The position numbers and the translations under genes are program-made. From contig CM017555.1 of the NCBI GenBank assembly GCA_007844125.1, positions 21,287,669 through 21,351,668 of the forward strand: a stretch of DNA of 64,000 bases. Reading direction: 5' to 3'. Origin of the DNA: Sinonovacula constricta. Lineage: Eukaryota > Mollusca > Bivalvia > Cardiida > Solecurtidae. Below, piece by piece: positions 1-12,691 of this stretch. Numbering within the stretch: position 1 is the first letter of the stretch; each line of letters begins with the position of its first letter. The notes beneath the pieces are model-generated. The model was not told where the DNA came from. It searched no databases and worked only from the letters and a program-made list of their open reading frames with translations.

Positions 1-1591
1 TGAAGAAAATTAACCCCTGACTTGTATTACCAACATGAATTTCCATACAGCACAGTGAGCTATTTTTAAACTTACAAAACAAATGACCACTTACTTTTGA
101 GTTCATGTTATATCATCATTCAGAGTGTCCACTCTGACATCAGTGTAGAACCCCCAATCATGCTTATTTATAGACTATGAAAGCATGGACATTATTAAAA
201 GAGATTTATTTCACAATTTCTACTGTTAAACAATTGCAGTAGTGTTCAAAATCATTTTAACTTATACAAAGGAATGAGTTAATGCAGAAATTTTGCCAAA
301 ATCCGCCAAACAGTGGGAAAATATTGTTACGTCCATTGGATATAGGCAACCTGTCAGATACCCTCTTTAAGGAAAAGGTTATTTACATTTAAACTTCTAT
401 GCACTTCAGCCATTATTACAAGAAAAACATGTGAATTGAGTCATTATGACTGATTTGGGGGATAAATTGTTGTGGTACTCTACTCACTTATCAATTTTGT
501 TAGCAGATGATTATGCGACAAAGAAAAAAAGGAATATCTTTTGTACATTTAATATTCACCTATTATTTTAATGATTGAGGTCGCAATGTCAGCCCATAGA
601 TTCTTAATGACAAGAAAGATTAGAATGGATGAACCTATTTTCACTTCTTACCATAAATTACAAGAATATTAAAGACCGGAATCATTTTCAGTCATTGTTT
701 ATTATTAGGATACAGTAGTCAAATTACTTTGGTTTCCATTATAATTTTCAAACATGTCGGGACAGTTGCATGCTTTTGCAGACTTAAACATCAGAACTTG
801 TATTTCAAGTAATAATTTATTTAAACACAAAACATACATTAAAACATGTTTCTAAAGTATCATGTTGATCTGTACATTTATTATTGATAGCATGACCCTG
901 ATTTTTTTCTGAATTACTCCTAAATTTCCATGACTGTCACAAATGACAACCATAAATTCTGCATTGGCAGACACACTGTGAAAGCATCACAATTGTACTA
1001 CACATTGTGTTAAAAATAAGTTAAATAACACATTAACACTATAGTATAACAAAAAGTTAGGAGGGGGATGTGTTCTGAAGTGTATCTGGACAAAAGGTTA
1101 ATAGTTTTTAATGGTTTTATTAAACTTACTCTGAAAGTCTGAAAGTACGAAGACATAAACATTTAGCAACATAACTTTGCTGTTAAAAACTGTTTGAAGT
1201 CTTCCAAAAAATATGCTGAAATAGGCAAGCACATACTGCCCTTTGAATTGGAACATATTAAAATGCTGGTAGATTACATTTGTGCCTCCTTTTCCCCATT
1301 GATTGTCATTTGCATATTATGGGAGGAACTTTTTATTAATTTAATTTTTAAAAAATCTTTGCGCAATTTTTCAGCGAACAACCATTGCAGCATCGGTGGA
1401 TTATGCTTAACAGATATGCATTAATATTGCCAAACAAGCAATGTGTTTATTAAAACTTGAAACCAAAATATAAGAGATTGTGCACACATCATCAAACTAG
1501 CTACGGTCATGTTCCAGTACACTGTTCATTTGGATCATTTAAATGTTTGAAACAGCAACATCTTTTAGCCAACGAAAACTGCACAAATTTT
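1..1591. other. AT-rich intergenic DNA, no gene seen
   Basis: Only short, low-complexity open frames occur here on either strand and none resembles a known domain. There is no clear exon with paired splice sites and no strong repeat. It may be intron or 3' flank of a gene lying to the left of the window. Confidence 0.5.
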
Positions 1592-2087
1592 TTAAGGTGT
1601 TATCCAATAGTTTGCTTATATCTAATGTACATAACAAGGTCTTACCTCTGCTTGGGGTAAATGTACATGATTTCTGCAAAAAAAATCATTCTTCAGTCTA
1701 AGCTTAGATGGTTTTCAACAGTACCTTAAGTGTAGAGCAGTAAAACTCATTAATCAACACTAAAAAATGTTCATTCTTTTCAAATCTATAAATAAGAACC
1801 ATTGGGAATCCTGCTAACAATAGACATCGATGTCACAGCAGATGACATGGATGAGCTTAAAGATGAGTGGTCACAAGGTTTTCGTAGTTTAAAAATAGCT
1901 AACTGTGAAATGTGGCCCAGATAGGAAATACATGTTTGAAATAATGATTGTGGCATTATTGTTCACTTGTCAGACAGGTGTAGGACATCAATAAACAGCA
2001 TTTTGCAAGATCTGTTCTGGTAATAATGGTTTATTGTGATGTTTAATGAAAGTAGTTTTGGTCCAAACTGTTGGATACCACCTTTAA
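1592..2087. mobile_element. TTAA-flanked MITE, copy 1
   Basis: The stretch begins and ends with TTAA (1592-1595 and 2084-2087). Just inside lie imperfect inverted repeats of about 20 bp: GGTGTTATCCAATAGTTTG on the left and the complement of GGTGGTATCCAACAGTTTG on the right. The interior has no coding potential. TTAA target duplication is typical of piggyBac and Kolobok elements, so this is probably a non-autonomous derivative of such a family. A shorter relative with the same ends lies at 28260-28562. Confidence 0.6.
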
Positions 2088-4650
2088 GTACTATTGCTAT
2101 ACAATAGTGCTTCCTACAGCCACAGATAACTTAATTATAAAATCATGCTCAACTTAGCAATATATCTTCCCTTTTCTCTTTTTTGCAAGTTGATACATTA
2201 TTCTTTAACCCTGGGTTATTGCAAAAAACTGAGTAGGGACAAAATATTTTGGTAATGCAATTCTTCCTGTTCATTTTAACAAGGGCAAAAAAACAAATAC
2301 TGTAATGTTTCCAATGTGGATAATTCCCCTCCTGTAAATTTTCCACATTTTGCAATAATGTTTATTGGGTTTGCAAAGTTAAGTTTCGTAAATTCATTGA
2401 TAATAACATAGGATTTTTACTGATAAAATTTCAACTTCAGGATATATTTTACAGTAATTAATTTACAGTAGTGATTTTGTCTGTGTTGTTGTTTTTGTTA
2501 AATTTTAGATTTTTTACGCCTTGCTAAAATTAATGGAAGGGATTTTGTTCAGGAGGTATTTTGTCCAAAAAATGGTAGAACTATTGCTGCTGTTTTTTTT
2601 TTTTATTTTGTATATGTATCCTTAATTTGCATGTTTGCTCTATTCTATGCCAGAATCAATCTCAAAATTGTGATCTCAATATATTTTTCACAACAAATCT
2701 CCTTATTAAAAAGCAAAAAAAATCTTGTTAGCACATTATAACTATTTTGTCATGACCTGAAAAAGTTAACTTTAAGTACACTGTAAATCTACTGTGTACC
2801 AAGTGATTGGAATGCAGGGTGACAAACAATCGAAACACCTCGGCTAATAATGTCAGCTTCACCGAAGAGTAGTGCCGATAAATCTTGTTAGTTTGACAGT
2901 GGACAGCGAATGCAATACACACACAGCGGATTTTGTACAGATATATTTTATATACATACGGACCGAAAGTTACTACTACGTTTTAATGCAGTATTTAAAA
3001 GATTAGGACCATTTGATACAGTAAATAAAACTTAACATACCTTAAGCAACGGTAAAGTACAAGCAGCCAAGAAACAATACACAACGATCCTCTGATTACA
3101 AGTATGAAATAGAAATCGAGAATGTTAAAATAAGGGACGTAACTGTACTGCTGACTCGAGAATGTATATCTTCGTACAATTTTTCAATCAGCATTCGCAT
3201 CAAGGCGGCCTTTTCCGTGACTATTCGGAAAAAGCAGTGTCAGTAATCAAAAGCTGAAACAGCCATCGTGGCGCCGCGCAATATATTCCTAACTACTTAA
3301 ACAGGTGTCAAAAACTGAACATGAAGATAAAATAATGACTAATGAAGCCGACCTAAATGACTGAAACACCTTATCTGTATTCTAAGGTTGTCGTTTTTTG
3401 TGCATAATGTAGACAGATTTACAACGAAAGGACAGACAGCAGTAATATCAAAAATTAAATTTTCTGTATGATTGCCCACGTACTACATAAAATTGTTCTT
3501 ATTATTATCTTAAAATATAAATGATAGAAAGACAAGTTTCGAAAATCTTGCAAACTGAATTTTAATTATCCTAGATATATGTGTTTCCAACATTAACACA
3601 TTATAGTCACAGTATACATGTTTTCTGAAATCACAAATAGAAAGAAGGTTCTTGCTTATTCTTTGAAATTCTTTCACCATGAAGTTAACATTAATCTACA
3701 GACATTCACAATTAAATTATAATTAAAAGTTTAAAACTATGAAAAATTTAAATACACTGTGAATGCTATATTATTTAATGAACAAGTTTTGCTGTAGAAT
3801 AGATTCTATGATGATTAAATTAGTATTAGTTCAAAATTATCAAATGCACTTGTAAAATTTCATTACGTGGTTCGAAACTTGCGGGTACGAAATTGCAAAT
3901 CATTTAACATTCATCGAGGTCAAAATATTCCCCTAACCTGATTTAATGGCCGCATACGTGTTTGTTTGGTTAAACTCTTCTTTTCTTTTCTGTTTTCGTG
4001 AAATGCGCCAGTATTTCAACATTGGCAACTTGTAATATACCGAAATGTCAACAATATAAACCGACAGCTAGGTCAGACAAATTTTACCATCTCCCTTTTT
4101 TGTAAATTCAAGCAATCACTAGTGACACAAGCAATGTTCAGTTATCATTTATTTATTGGTGTTAAAGATTCCTCATTATACTAAAAATACCTATGTAAGC
4201 TATAGATTAAACGATTTTACATATTCAGCCTGCTTCGGAATCGTCAAAATGGCTACCTCTTTCCCCACGCTTTCTGTATTGTCTACAGTCAGCCTCGATG
4301 ATTTTCCCCTCGGTATTTTTATAAGCGGACGATTCCATTATGGCGCGCCAACTTTAATAATAAGATATATCGCTACATGTTTTCCAACCTATGTCTGCTG
4401 CAACACCTACCACCCGTAATATTATTAAGTCTATATCCAAGAACACTTCAATATCGTAATATTATTAATGCTTTATTTGTGTGTTGCACATTTCTCTTAT
4501 GCAAGTAAATTGATCATCCGAATCTTTATAAAAATTAAAAAATAAAATAGAAGGCCGTTTACCGTAATAAGAACTGTATTTCACCTGGGTAAGGAAGTCC
4601 CTCGAACAGACATTCCCCATGTGATTTCAGTGGGCATTCCATAACTAAGC
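2088..4650. other. Intergenic stretch before gene 1
   Basis: No supported gene. Short CpG-richer patches occur near 2810-2930, 3190-3290 and 4230-4350 in an otherwise AT-rich background and could be promoter-proximal DNA, but no TATA box or exon border could be fixed. The open frames here are short and unremarkable. Confidence 0.35.
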
Positions 4651-4659
4651 GTCGCGCTC

Positions 4660-4781
4660 CAGCGCCTCACCTACAATGGTTGCTCCGAATGTCAATGACA
4701 ATAAGTATACAAATAACGAAGAGGGACAGCCATTTTGACAGCTAGCATTGACAGAGGTTTTCTTTGGAATCCGAACAAAAT
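4660..4781 (+). other. Predicted non-coding first exon and promoter area of gene 1
   Basis: A CpG-bearing stretch ends in a good donor (AAAAT|GTAAGTTTTT, donor GT at 4782). The same arrangement, AAAAT|GTAAGTTTC, closes the matching exon of gene 2 at 22970, and the following intron sequences resemble each other (GTT-rich tract, then TTACTGACTGTA). Shared structure in both duplicates supports a real 5' UTR exon. The next exon (from 9206) has an in-frame stop upstream of its ATG, so this exon should be non-coding. The transcription start was not determined; 4660 is an estimate. Confidence 0.45.
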
Positions 4782-6065
4782 GTAAGTTTTTCTTTTTATG
4801 TTAAAAATACTTTACAGTGTTACATAATTATGATATGTAGTGCGTTTAACAGAAATACACATGCAATACAGAAATAAAATAAAATGAAAGTCTAATAGGC
4901 CTACGTTGAAGAAGGCAGTGCACCATCAGACTGTATTAGGGTGGGCGGAGAAACCGTTGCCATATGTCAACATTGTTTTGTTGTTGTGGTGGTTGTTGTC
5001 GTTGTTGTCTTATTACTGACTGTATTAATTCACATTCAGAACTTATACTAAGATCTGAAGAAAGCTGGCCGCGTACTGCGTACTGAGGCATCTACAGGTA
5101 GGTGATTAACACAGAAAACGAAAGTAGAACTGGGAAAACTTCCCAATTGATCTTTTGGAAATTACAATGCCTTACCTTTTACTGAAACCCGATACATAAA
5201 ACTTCTTCTATATATCTTTTATAAATTGTCCTAAACACAATATAACAGTTTAAACTTATTTTAATTATAATCAATGAATTTATAATGAATAAAATTATGT
5301 AACTGACAAAGGACGCTGCTACAAGACTTAAATAGTGAAAAATTATTGGTAACTCTTTGTCCGATGAATACCGTTAAAAGCATGCAACTACAAAAAAACT
5401 ATTGTAACTTTGGGTACCATATCAACAATAGTTTTAACAAATAAATCAGAAACTTTCATTTCAAAATACTTAGGCTTATTCAGTACTAACATTAGCATTA
5501 ACAGAATAAATTTACGCTGATTGCACGCAAACACTTCGAGGTCATGTAGCGTTAGTGTGAGTACTTTGAAGTCTCCGGAAGTACCGGTAAGTTGTTTTTA
5601 TCGAGAGCTTCTCGAGCATACGCTGTACACTAATGGAGGAGTGGGGAGGGGGGCGGGGTGAAGTAATGTTCAATGGACGTAACCTAGTTCGGGAAAGGCT
5701 TATAGAACTGCCTATAGATCATGTATACACAGCTCTGATAAGAGCAATAAAGTACTTGTTTCAATTTTAGATGTTACCTCGTATAGACAATACTTCATTC
5801 AGAATTAGCCGCATATTATGCAATTGATTTTGGGTACTTTTGCATGTCTTGCCTTGAGACGTTTCCCGAATTAAGACTCGTAGCCCAAACTCCGCAAACT
5901 AGACTCGCTTTGCCCATGTGCAAAGTTAAGTCAGCATTTCATTATAAGAACAAGTATAACCGTCAGATGTACATTAATTTTTAGAAATTCAAAAAGGAAA
6001 AATACCTCCTTTGCGTGGAAGTTACAAACAAAGAATAAATATAAATAAATATAAATATAAAAAGA

Positions 6066-6262
6066 ACACCATTCACCGAATAAGGACCCGTATGTTGAGA
6101 ACGTGTAAATCGCGGAACTTCCGAAATTCGGAACACCTCGCCCATTTTCACTCGCCTATTCTCAAGCAAGAACGAGAATATCTGAGGACATCCGCGCGCA
6201 TGTGCAAATTTTTTCAGCATTCCATAAACAGGCGGAGCGCTTTAGCGCGTCTCCAATCAACG
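6066..6262. repeat. Dispersed repeat, copy 1
   Basis: This stretch is clearly similar to 6592-6760: both run from ACCGAA...AGGACCCGTA through TGTAAATCGCG to AAGAACGAGAAT, TCTGAGGACATCCG and CATGTGCAAA. A diverged, shorter relative seems present at 5870-5945 and another at 21787-21832. No terminal inverted repeats or coding capacity were seen, so the class is unknown. Confidence 0.6.
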
Positions 6263-6392
6263 ATGCTAATAATCAATAATAAAAATAATTAACATTTGTT
6301 ACTGATCAATATTTTTTGTCTGTTAAAATGTTTCGTTTTTATATTAATTGTAAAAACAAACAAGAAAAAAAAAGTCACATAATTTTTTTTTT

Positions 6393-6467
6393 ACTGCAAC
6401 GGGATTCGATCTCTGGAGACCGTTAACATCAGGACAAGATCATAAACACTGCGCTATTCCCCGATCG
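6393..6467 (-). repeat. tRNA-like sequence, probably a SINE head
   Basis: Read on the minus strand it has a box-A-like stretch (GGGGAATAGCGCAGTG) and, about 45 bp on, a box-B-like stretch (GATCGAATCCCG), followed by a run of A. The stems of a functional tRNA do not pair well and the A-run suggests retroposition. It lies between the two copies of the 6.1/6.6 kb repeat. Confidence 0.35.
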
Positions 6468-6591
6468 CCATCTGTGTGTGAGTAAAAACCAATAGTTTTC
6501 ATAAGATTTATAAACATATTAATACAAAGAACAACTTTACATATAATATATAATACTGCATACTCGCTATAGTTATACATAAAAAAACAAC

Positions 6592-6760
6592 AACGTCATT
6601 TACCGAAATAGGACCCGTACGTTGGGAATGTGTAAATCGCGAAACTTCCGGAATTCGGAAAGCCTTGTGCATTTTCCCTTGATCATTCTCTAGCAAGAAC
6701 GAGAATGTCTGAGGACATCCGCTCGCATGTGCAAAATTTATTGAAGCGCGTCGCCAACAG
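6592..6760. repeat. Dispersed repeat, copy 2
   Basis: Second copy of the repeat at 6066-6262, same orientation, starting about 526 bp later. Similarity is strongest over the two conserved blocks TCTGAGGACATCCG and CATGTGCAAA and then fades into unrelated sequence. Confidence 0.6.
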
Positions 6761-8089
6761 GAAAGAGCCATGATGTGAGACATCCAAGGTGCTGTAGGGA
6801 GCATGCGCTTTAAACAAAAAGATGACTATCCTGGGAACAATACACCCTCTTTGGCTGTTGATTAATTACATAAACATTTGACAGTAACGAACCATAACTC
6901 TAATGGGAAGTGGAGTATTTTTGCTACTTTGTTTTCCTTGTTCTCTGTTACATCTGTATTTACAAGCTGCATTTCTAACATCGGTATACTCAGTTTCTTT
7001 TGTTAAACATAACTTCGCCAAACGGCTACGTCTTTTATGCTACTTTTTTATAAATGCAAGCTACACTTTATTGTTGCAAGCTTCTATGTAAAAAAAAAAA
7101 CCCGGAGCACTTAGTTCTTTTCTCTGAAAAGTGTCTCACGTAACACCTCCGACATCGTGTTATTAACTGCAACACTATCGTTCCTATAACAAATGTATTC
7201 CATAAGAGGCACCGCAGTCAAGAGCGGCGCCAATGATAATAAATATAGGCGTCGCGCTCCAATCCGTAGCAAATAAATAAATCTGTTACGGTTATGGGGG
7301 AAGTCATTGGCCTCCATATAAGAGGAGAATATAGAAAATGTAGGCTTTTTCAAGAATTTCGCTTTCATATTGGGAGTTATCGTGGATTTATTTTGAGAGG
7401 TGTCGCTTGCTAACAATGCCGTGCAGGAATATCACTCAGTGACTTGAGGAGAGGGTTGAAACAGAGAGCGAACTGTTGTTCGATTGTTCCACTGACCATA
7501 CATTATCTACTAGGCCGAGATATATGCGATTTCCTGTGCAGGCCTAACTAACATCTGCGGCTCTGAACCAGGTTATGTATATAAGAGGTTATTCCTATCA
7601 GTCCAGCATCTCAGTCTAAAAATCGGAGAAGAATGGCACACTCGGGACATTCAGATTTAGATAACAGGATTGTAGTGTTGACGAAATAATATACGTAGTA
7701 ACCATAATTTCGATGTCTAACTAGTCAACGACAAACGTTTACTGCCCTCAGCATTCGCTTCCGCTACAAAATAGTGGTGACAAACTCTAGGCATTGTAAA
7801 ATTATGCAATTAAACAAAATATATCAGTTAAGGTCATGTTTTCACGGCCAAATATTTACAATATATTTGCACGTCTTCATGCATTTTAAATGAGTTGAAT
7901 TTAAAGGCATACAAATTACTAAATTCATTTGGTACAATTTATTTCCACATTAAAAGCTAAGCAAAATGGTGTCATTTGAAGGACGGTATGTATATTCTCA
8001 AGTAAGAAACAATCCGTATCATATCAACTTTAATTTTAAAAATAAAACTTTGATTTAAATTATAGTGGTTTTAAAAATAGCTTTACGGC
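6761..8089. other. Intron 1 of gene 1, first part
   Basis: No coding exon recognised. The only notable signal is a TATA-like box near 7578 (separate entry). Several open frames of 60-100 codons occur on both strands, but they lack domain features and do not agree with splice sites. Confidence 0.4.
7578..7616 (+). promoter_or_regulatory. Possible TATA box and initiator, alternative promoter of gene 1
   Basis: TATATAAG lies at 7578-7585 and an initiator-like TCAGTC at 7611-7616, about 33 bp apart, the normal spacing for a TATA promoter. It sits 1.6 kb upstream of the first coding exon of gene 1, so it could drive a shorter transcript. No matching sequence was noticed upstream of gene 2. A chance match cannot be excluded. 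Confidence 0.25.
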
Positions 8090-8960
8090 TATTTAGCTGG
8101 TGTGAGCACAACTGCCTAAGATGAGCTATTCTGATTGCTCTTCGTCCGCCGTCAGTCGTTTGCTCTGCATCGTGTGGTGTCAACTTTCTTTATGAACTCT
8201 GTAGAGGCCACAACTTCACAAAAATCTGTGATGACTGATAAACTAGGTCATGTGAGTTAAAATTAGGTCATGGGTCCAATTCTAGAAATGAAAACACTGT
8301 CTAACCCTATAGTTGCCACAAATTTGGCAATACACAGTAAGCCACCCAACTTTAGGCCCAAACTGAACCGATCTGAGCCGGATTGTTTGTCTGCACGGAA
8401 TGGAATAATTGATGATCTCGAAAATGGTTTGCGTTTGCTGAAAAGTAGGACATTTGATCAATTCTAGAAATTTCTGGTCCAAATCATCAAAGAACTTAAG
8501 AATACCTAACTAATTACATTAATCTTGAATAATTCCAAAACTAGGTATGTGGCATAAAATGTGGGTCACTGGGTAAACACAAAGAAAATACTTACTAACA
8601 CCAGAGTCAAATCTTCACATCACTACCTCATAATGTGTGTCAGCATAAAATATTAGACGAGATTTAAACTGGATTACATGGATTGTAAAAGTAGGCCATG
8701 AGGTCAAATCTTAGGAACACCTTGCAAACACCCTAGATGCTTCATTTTGCGCTTAGAATTTACAAAACTTAGCTTGAATATTTGCTTAAAGTCCTAGATT
8801 TGTTAGAACCTGAGTCTCTTGGGGTAAAAAATGTAACTATGTCAAATTAAAAATTTAGAAAAAGAAAATGTGCATTACTACTTTAATGATAACGGTAACT
8901 TAATGCCAAGAAATCTGTAGAACGCTTCAGAGCCACAATGACCCTCATGTTGAAAAATGT
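8090..8960 (+). repeat. Diverged element with about 145 bp internal units, in intron 1 of gene 1
   Basis: The head (GTGAGCACAACTGCCTAAGATGAGC, then GTCCGCCGTCAGTCG and AGAGGCCACA) and the body (GGTCATGTG, AGTAGGACA, TAGGTCAAATTTTA-like blocks) match the better-kept element at 33470-34665. It is also similar to 23510-23960, which lies at the same relative place in gene 2, so the insertion predates the gene duplication. Confidence 0.6.
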
Positions 8961-9234
8961 CTTTTGCAGGCCAACAATTATTAGTCGCGCATTGGACAAA
9001 TGGATCAAATTTAGCTTAAATGTGCCATTATATGGCTGTTAAAAAGCTTTATTGTGGGAAAAGTAGGAATTCAAGTAAAATGAGAATCCCGAATTAATTA
9101 AATAGGATACGTCTCTGCTGCGAGTATTTATTCTATTTTAAGCACCTTTATATTCATATGTGCTATGTGAATGGCTAACTTTCTGACATTGCTTTTTCTT
9201 TTTAGTGAATATAACGCCATAGAAAGCGGGAGCG

Positions 9235-9704
9235 ATGGCCAAACAACCACCGTCGGACATTTTGTGTGATCTTTGTGACCAGGGGCCAGCTCTTAGATTT
9301 TGCAATGAGTGCCTTGATAAGTTGGATAAAATATGCTTGCAAGCACATACAAGACAAAAACGAACAAAAGGCCACCATGTCATTAAAATCAAAAACGTCA
9401 AACTGTCCCTTTTGAAAGTCAGATGCTCATCTTGCGAGAACAAAGCGGAAAAGTTCTGTCCAAACTGTGACATTCGACTGTGTGTCCAGTGCGCTGGTAG
9501 ACATCATAAACTCAGAGACACGCTGGCGTCAACAGAGCAGCTCTTTGACACATATCACAGCGGCAGACTTACTTCTTTGGATGGAAGCAGCTCAGAAAAC
9601 AATGCAATCGATCTTACAAATGATGACAGCCCTGTGGTTGGAAAACCAGATACATCACCCCGGGAGAGTGTCAAGCCAGTGTCATCTCTTGATAGCAGTA
9701 GCAT
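9235..9704 (+). CDS. Gene 1, first coding exon: tandem B-box zinc fingers
   Basis: Acceptor TTTTTAG ends at 9205; an in-frame TAG at 9220 precedes the ATG at 9235, so this is the first coding exon (residues 1-157). It encodes two B-box-type zinc-binding motifs: residues 11-48 (C11, C14, C23, C26, C34, H38 and a terminal His pair) and about 64-91 (C-x2-C, C-x2-C, C-x2-C, HH). A Ser/Asp/Thr-rich tail follows. The donor CAT|GTATGT lies after 9704, phase 2. There is no RING finger, so this is not a classic TRIM ubiquitin ligase; B-boxes usually mediate protein contacts or self-assembly. The exon is nearly the twin of 25096-25565, with even the flanking intron conserved. Predicted partners are exons 12176-12691 and 14259-14760; splicing to the distant FN3-GTPase exons is also phase-compatible. 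Confidence 0.8.
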
Positions 9705-10017
9705 GTATGTAAAATCCCACAGCGACACATAATAATCAAATATTCACATAGTATGTTCAGCCTGTTTAAACAAGATTGTTAATGTGACTATAAAATGTAA
9801 CATAAAATGAACTGCTTCACCACCATCTAGAGAGCATAGAAATACAGCATCCTGTGAAACGTAGTACTTGTTATGTAACCAACACTGGGTGATTGAGATT
9901 ACCTCTTCCGGTCTTGGTGCTCGTCCTTTAACCTTCTGCATATCATATGTCCACAACATAAAACGCTGAGTTATGTCTTTTAAAAGTTGTGATTTATCTA
10001 ACACAAAACCTAAAGTA

Positions 10018-11360
10018 CTCAACTTTTGCTAAGCACCAAATGTTGTATTGTGAATATTTTCAGCAATTATTTTATTAACGTCGTACAAATGATTTTTAAT
10101 GTTAATTTAATGTTTATTCACTTTGATTGAAGGACAAATTTAACACTTTTCTTATTTTGCATTAGTTAGAGAAGAGGAAAACCTCCTATATTCAAGATTT
10201 TTTGACACACAACTTGTTATCAAAAATTTTCACAACCCCATTTATTGTTTACAAGTTTAAACTCAGTAGCGTGCTGGTGTCCCATTGCTAACGACACCTG
10301 ATTCGTAACACCTTCTCATGTTCCCTACGAGGTTTCTGACAGGCATATCGGGAATAGCGGCCCACTATTGAACCAACATGCCCCCAAGCTTCTGGATGAT
10401 TCTAGGTTGCACATGGCGGGTTGTTATTCGTACCTGCAGCTCATTCCACATGTGCTCATCTGGATTTAGGTCGGGTGTTTGAGCTGACAAGTCAAGGGGC
10501 TCAGTACCCTCCCTCTATAGGTAGTCCACCCGGGCCCTTTTGGGACGCGCATTATCGTCCATTAGAATGAACTGATCGCCCACTGCCCCGGCATGACAGC
10601 CTAGCATCTCATCGATGTACCTTTATTTAGCACAACTAGGCCAGTCCGTCCGTCCCAGCTGATGCCCCACCCCCCTCCCCTGCAACATAACTGACCCACC
10701 CCCGTAGCAGTCGTGCATGGCGAGGACGACAAGTCAGTAGAATTCTAATACAGGGTTTTCTTGATCGCAGATTACCCGCGGCTTGCAACCTTCTACGCAC
10801 CGTCTGAGTACAAACATTGACCCCAGAAGCATTAAGAAGGACATTACGAAGAGGTGTTGCTGTTGCAAACCGTCCTCGATGGGCCTGGGTAATCAAGAAT
10901 CGGTCTTGAGCTTCTGTCGCCACTCTTTGTCTGCCCCGGCCATGCCTCATGACGGGTATACCATACTGCTGATACCTTACCCATTGGTACCACACCAAGT
11001 TGACGGTGTGTGGTCTCCTGCTCCACCATCTATACAGCCCTCCACATCTCTGCCTTACCCAAATGCCGTCTTATCTTAGCGTTTGCCACGTCAAAGTAAC
11101 CAATGTAAAAATGTCTGACCTTTGCATGACCATAAATTTGTAATGACAATGATGTGTCTCTGCTCCCACTAATAAAAAACAACAGAAAAACGAGGGGTGC
11201 ATGCTTTCCATGACCACGTAGCGAGACCTACCCGATTATAAAGCTTGCATTTAGGTTAGAGGCCATCTCAAAGCATTGCTGAATCAAACTATGCAAAATA
11301 AATAATTTGCCTTTTCATAAAATAATGAGAAACGTTGGGTGCTTAGCAAAAGTTGTCTCA
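10018..11360 (-). mobile_element. Tc1/mariner element with terminal inverted repeats
   Basis: CAACTTTTGCTAAGCACC at about 10020 is mirrored by GGTGCTTAGCAAAAGTTG at about 11338-11355, giving terminal inverted repeats around a decayed Tc1-type transposase. The span of about 1.34 kb is near that of intact Tc1 elements, slightly reduced by an internal deletion. The TA target duplication is no longer clear. It lies in the intron between the two B-box exons of gene 1. Confidence 0.7.
10265..11060 (-). pseudogene. Tc1-like transposase, broken
   Basis: Read on the minus strand. The N-terminal helix-turn-helix region is spread over two frames: 11029-10844, then the frame starting at 10998. The second frame holds a recognisable bipartite DNA-binding region with RQRVATEAQDRFL, then TVRRRLQAAG. 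The region carrying the first catalytic Asp is missing, which indicates a deletion near 10690. Further on, the second Asp block (ILMDDNARP) and the final block with a Glu (TPDLNPDEHMWNEL) are readable but separated by stops. It therefore cannot encode an active enzyme. Confidence 0.8.
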
Positions 11361-12175
11361 AAATGTGACCACTTTTCTAGGTCAGTTAATTTTCCCTAAA
11401 CATACGTAAACACAATGTTCATTGCTTTAAATGTTTGAAGTCCTCACAAACTCAACATATTTATAAAAAAAGATTATTTTTGTTTATCTTTGTCATAAAG
11501 GGCTGATTTCTGTTACTTTCACAAGTGCTAGGTTAAAGTTTCATGACCCCCTTTCGATGAATTAGCCATTAATTCATCTGTTTGTCCATATATATGCCCA
11601 ACACCATTGGACTTGTGATTAATTATATCTGTTATTAATGTGCTCACCCACAGTGACAGAGGTAACACTTTGCCACTACAGCAGAATATGCACTGATTTA
11701 CATGGCTGATATTATCATTTTATTTTCTAACACTTAATGTTGCATATGTCTGGTGTGTTCAATTCCATGTAAATTATGGCGTGTTTTCGTATGTTCCGTT
11801 TTGACGGAAGCAAATATAAATATCGAGACGTTATCAATATCACTACATATACATGTATTTGGATATTGAAACTTAAAGTTTAAAAAAAAAACTAAAAAAA
11901 CAACAACAAATGAGAGTACCAAATTTGGAAATTTTACTTTAATAATGTGCCTTGGGTGTACACATACAGAATCTTCACTGACAAAATCTTTACCAACTTA
12001 CTTTCAAATATTAAGTTACTTAAAAAGGAATGAAAAAATAAAGAAAAAACCCAAATTGCTTTGTACATCTCTTAAGTATCTATTGCATGTTAAGTATCTA
12101 TTGTATGACATCGTTCTCTAGATTTGTTATGACATTTGTAATTCAGTTCACTTTTATGTAACTTATGCTTTCCAG
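11361..12175. other. Intron between gene 1 exons, acceptor side duplicated
   Basis: No coding sequence seen. The last 500 bp resemble the regions before the exons at 14259 and 37640: TACACATACAGAATCTTCACTGA-like blocks and ATGTATTTNGATATTGAA-like blocks recur. The duplicated unit of the B-type exons therefore includes about 0.5 kb of upstream intron. Confidence 0.5.
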
Positions 12176-12691
12176 ATTAAAGCAAGATTCCACACCAATG
12201 CCTACGAAAGTTCACGTGAAAAAGATTGCCGAACAACAAGCACCTGATATTGTGTGCGATCTCTGTGAAGATGAGCAAGCTCTGAGCTTTTGTGATGAAT
12301 GCCAGAATAAGTTGTGTGCCATATGCTTGCTAGCACACACAAAACAAAAACGGACAAAATACCACAATGTCACTGAAATCGTAAACGTCGAACTGTTTCG
12401 TTTGAAGGTCAGATGCTCATTCTGTACGAATTTAGCTAAAAAGTTCTGTCTAGACTGTGACATTCGACTGTGTTTCCAATGCGCTAATAGACATCATAAA
12501 CTCAGAGACACGCTGGCGTCAACAGAGCAGCTCTTTGACACATATCACTGCGTCAGACTTACTTCTTTGGATGGAACCAGCTCAGAAGACAATGCAATCG
12601 ATCTTACAAATGATGATAGCCCTGTGGGTGGAAAACCAGATACATCGCCCCAGGAGATTGTCAAGCCAGTGACATTTCCTGATAGTAGCAT
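12176..12691 (+). CDS. Gene 1, second coding exon: tandem B-box cassette
   Basis: Acceptor CTTTCCAG ends at 12175 and the donor CAT|GTATGT follows 12691. Both borders are phase 2 and the length is 516 nt (172 codons), so the exon is symmetric and can be inserted or skipped without frame change. It encodes two B-box-type motifs with the same Cys/His pattern as the first exon, then a Ser/Asp/Thr-rich linker. The 5' half is most like exon 37640-38638 (both read AEQQ, DIVCDLCEDEQAL, CDECQNKL). The 3' half from about 12450 is almost identical to exon 9235-9704, which suggests gene conversion. Intron sequence after the exon also matches that after 9704. No stop interrupts the frame. Predicted residues are about 157-329 of gene 1. 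Confidence 0.75.

Noticed and set aside
5981..6292. Overlapping ORFs in the 6.1 kb repeat
   Set aside because: The frames are not preserved in the second copy at 6592-6760, so the repeat is not coding.
8270..8482. Overlapping ORFs on both strands
   Set aside because: They lie within the diverged satellite-type element of intron 1 and show no protein features.
10783..11079. Plus-strand ORF over the Tc1 element
   Set aside because: It is the antisense shadow of the decayed transposase.
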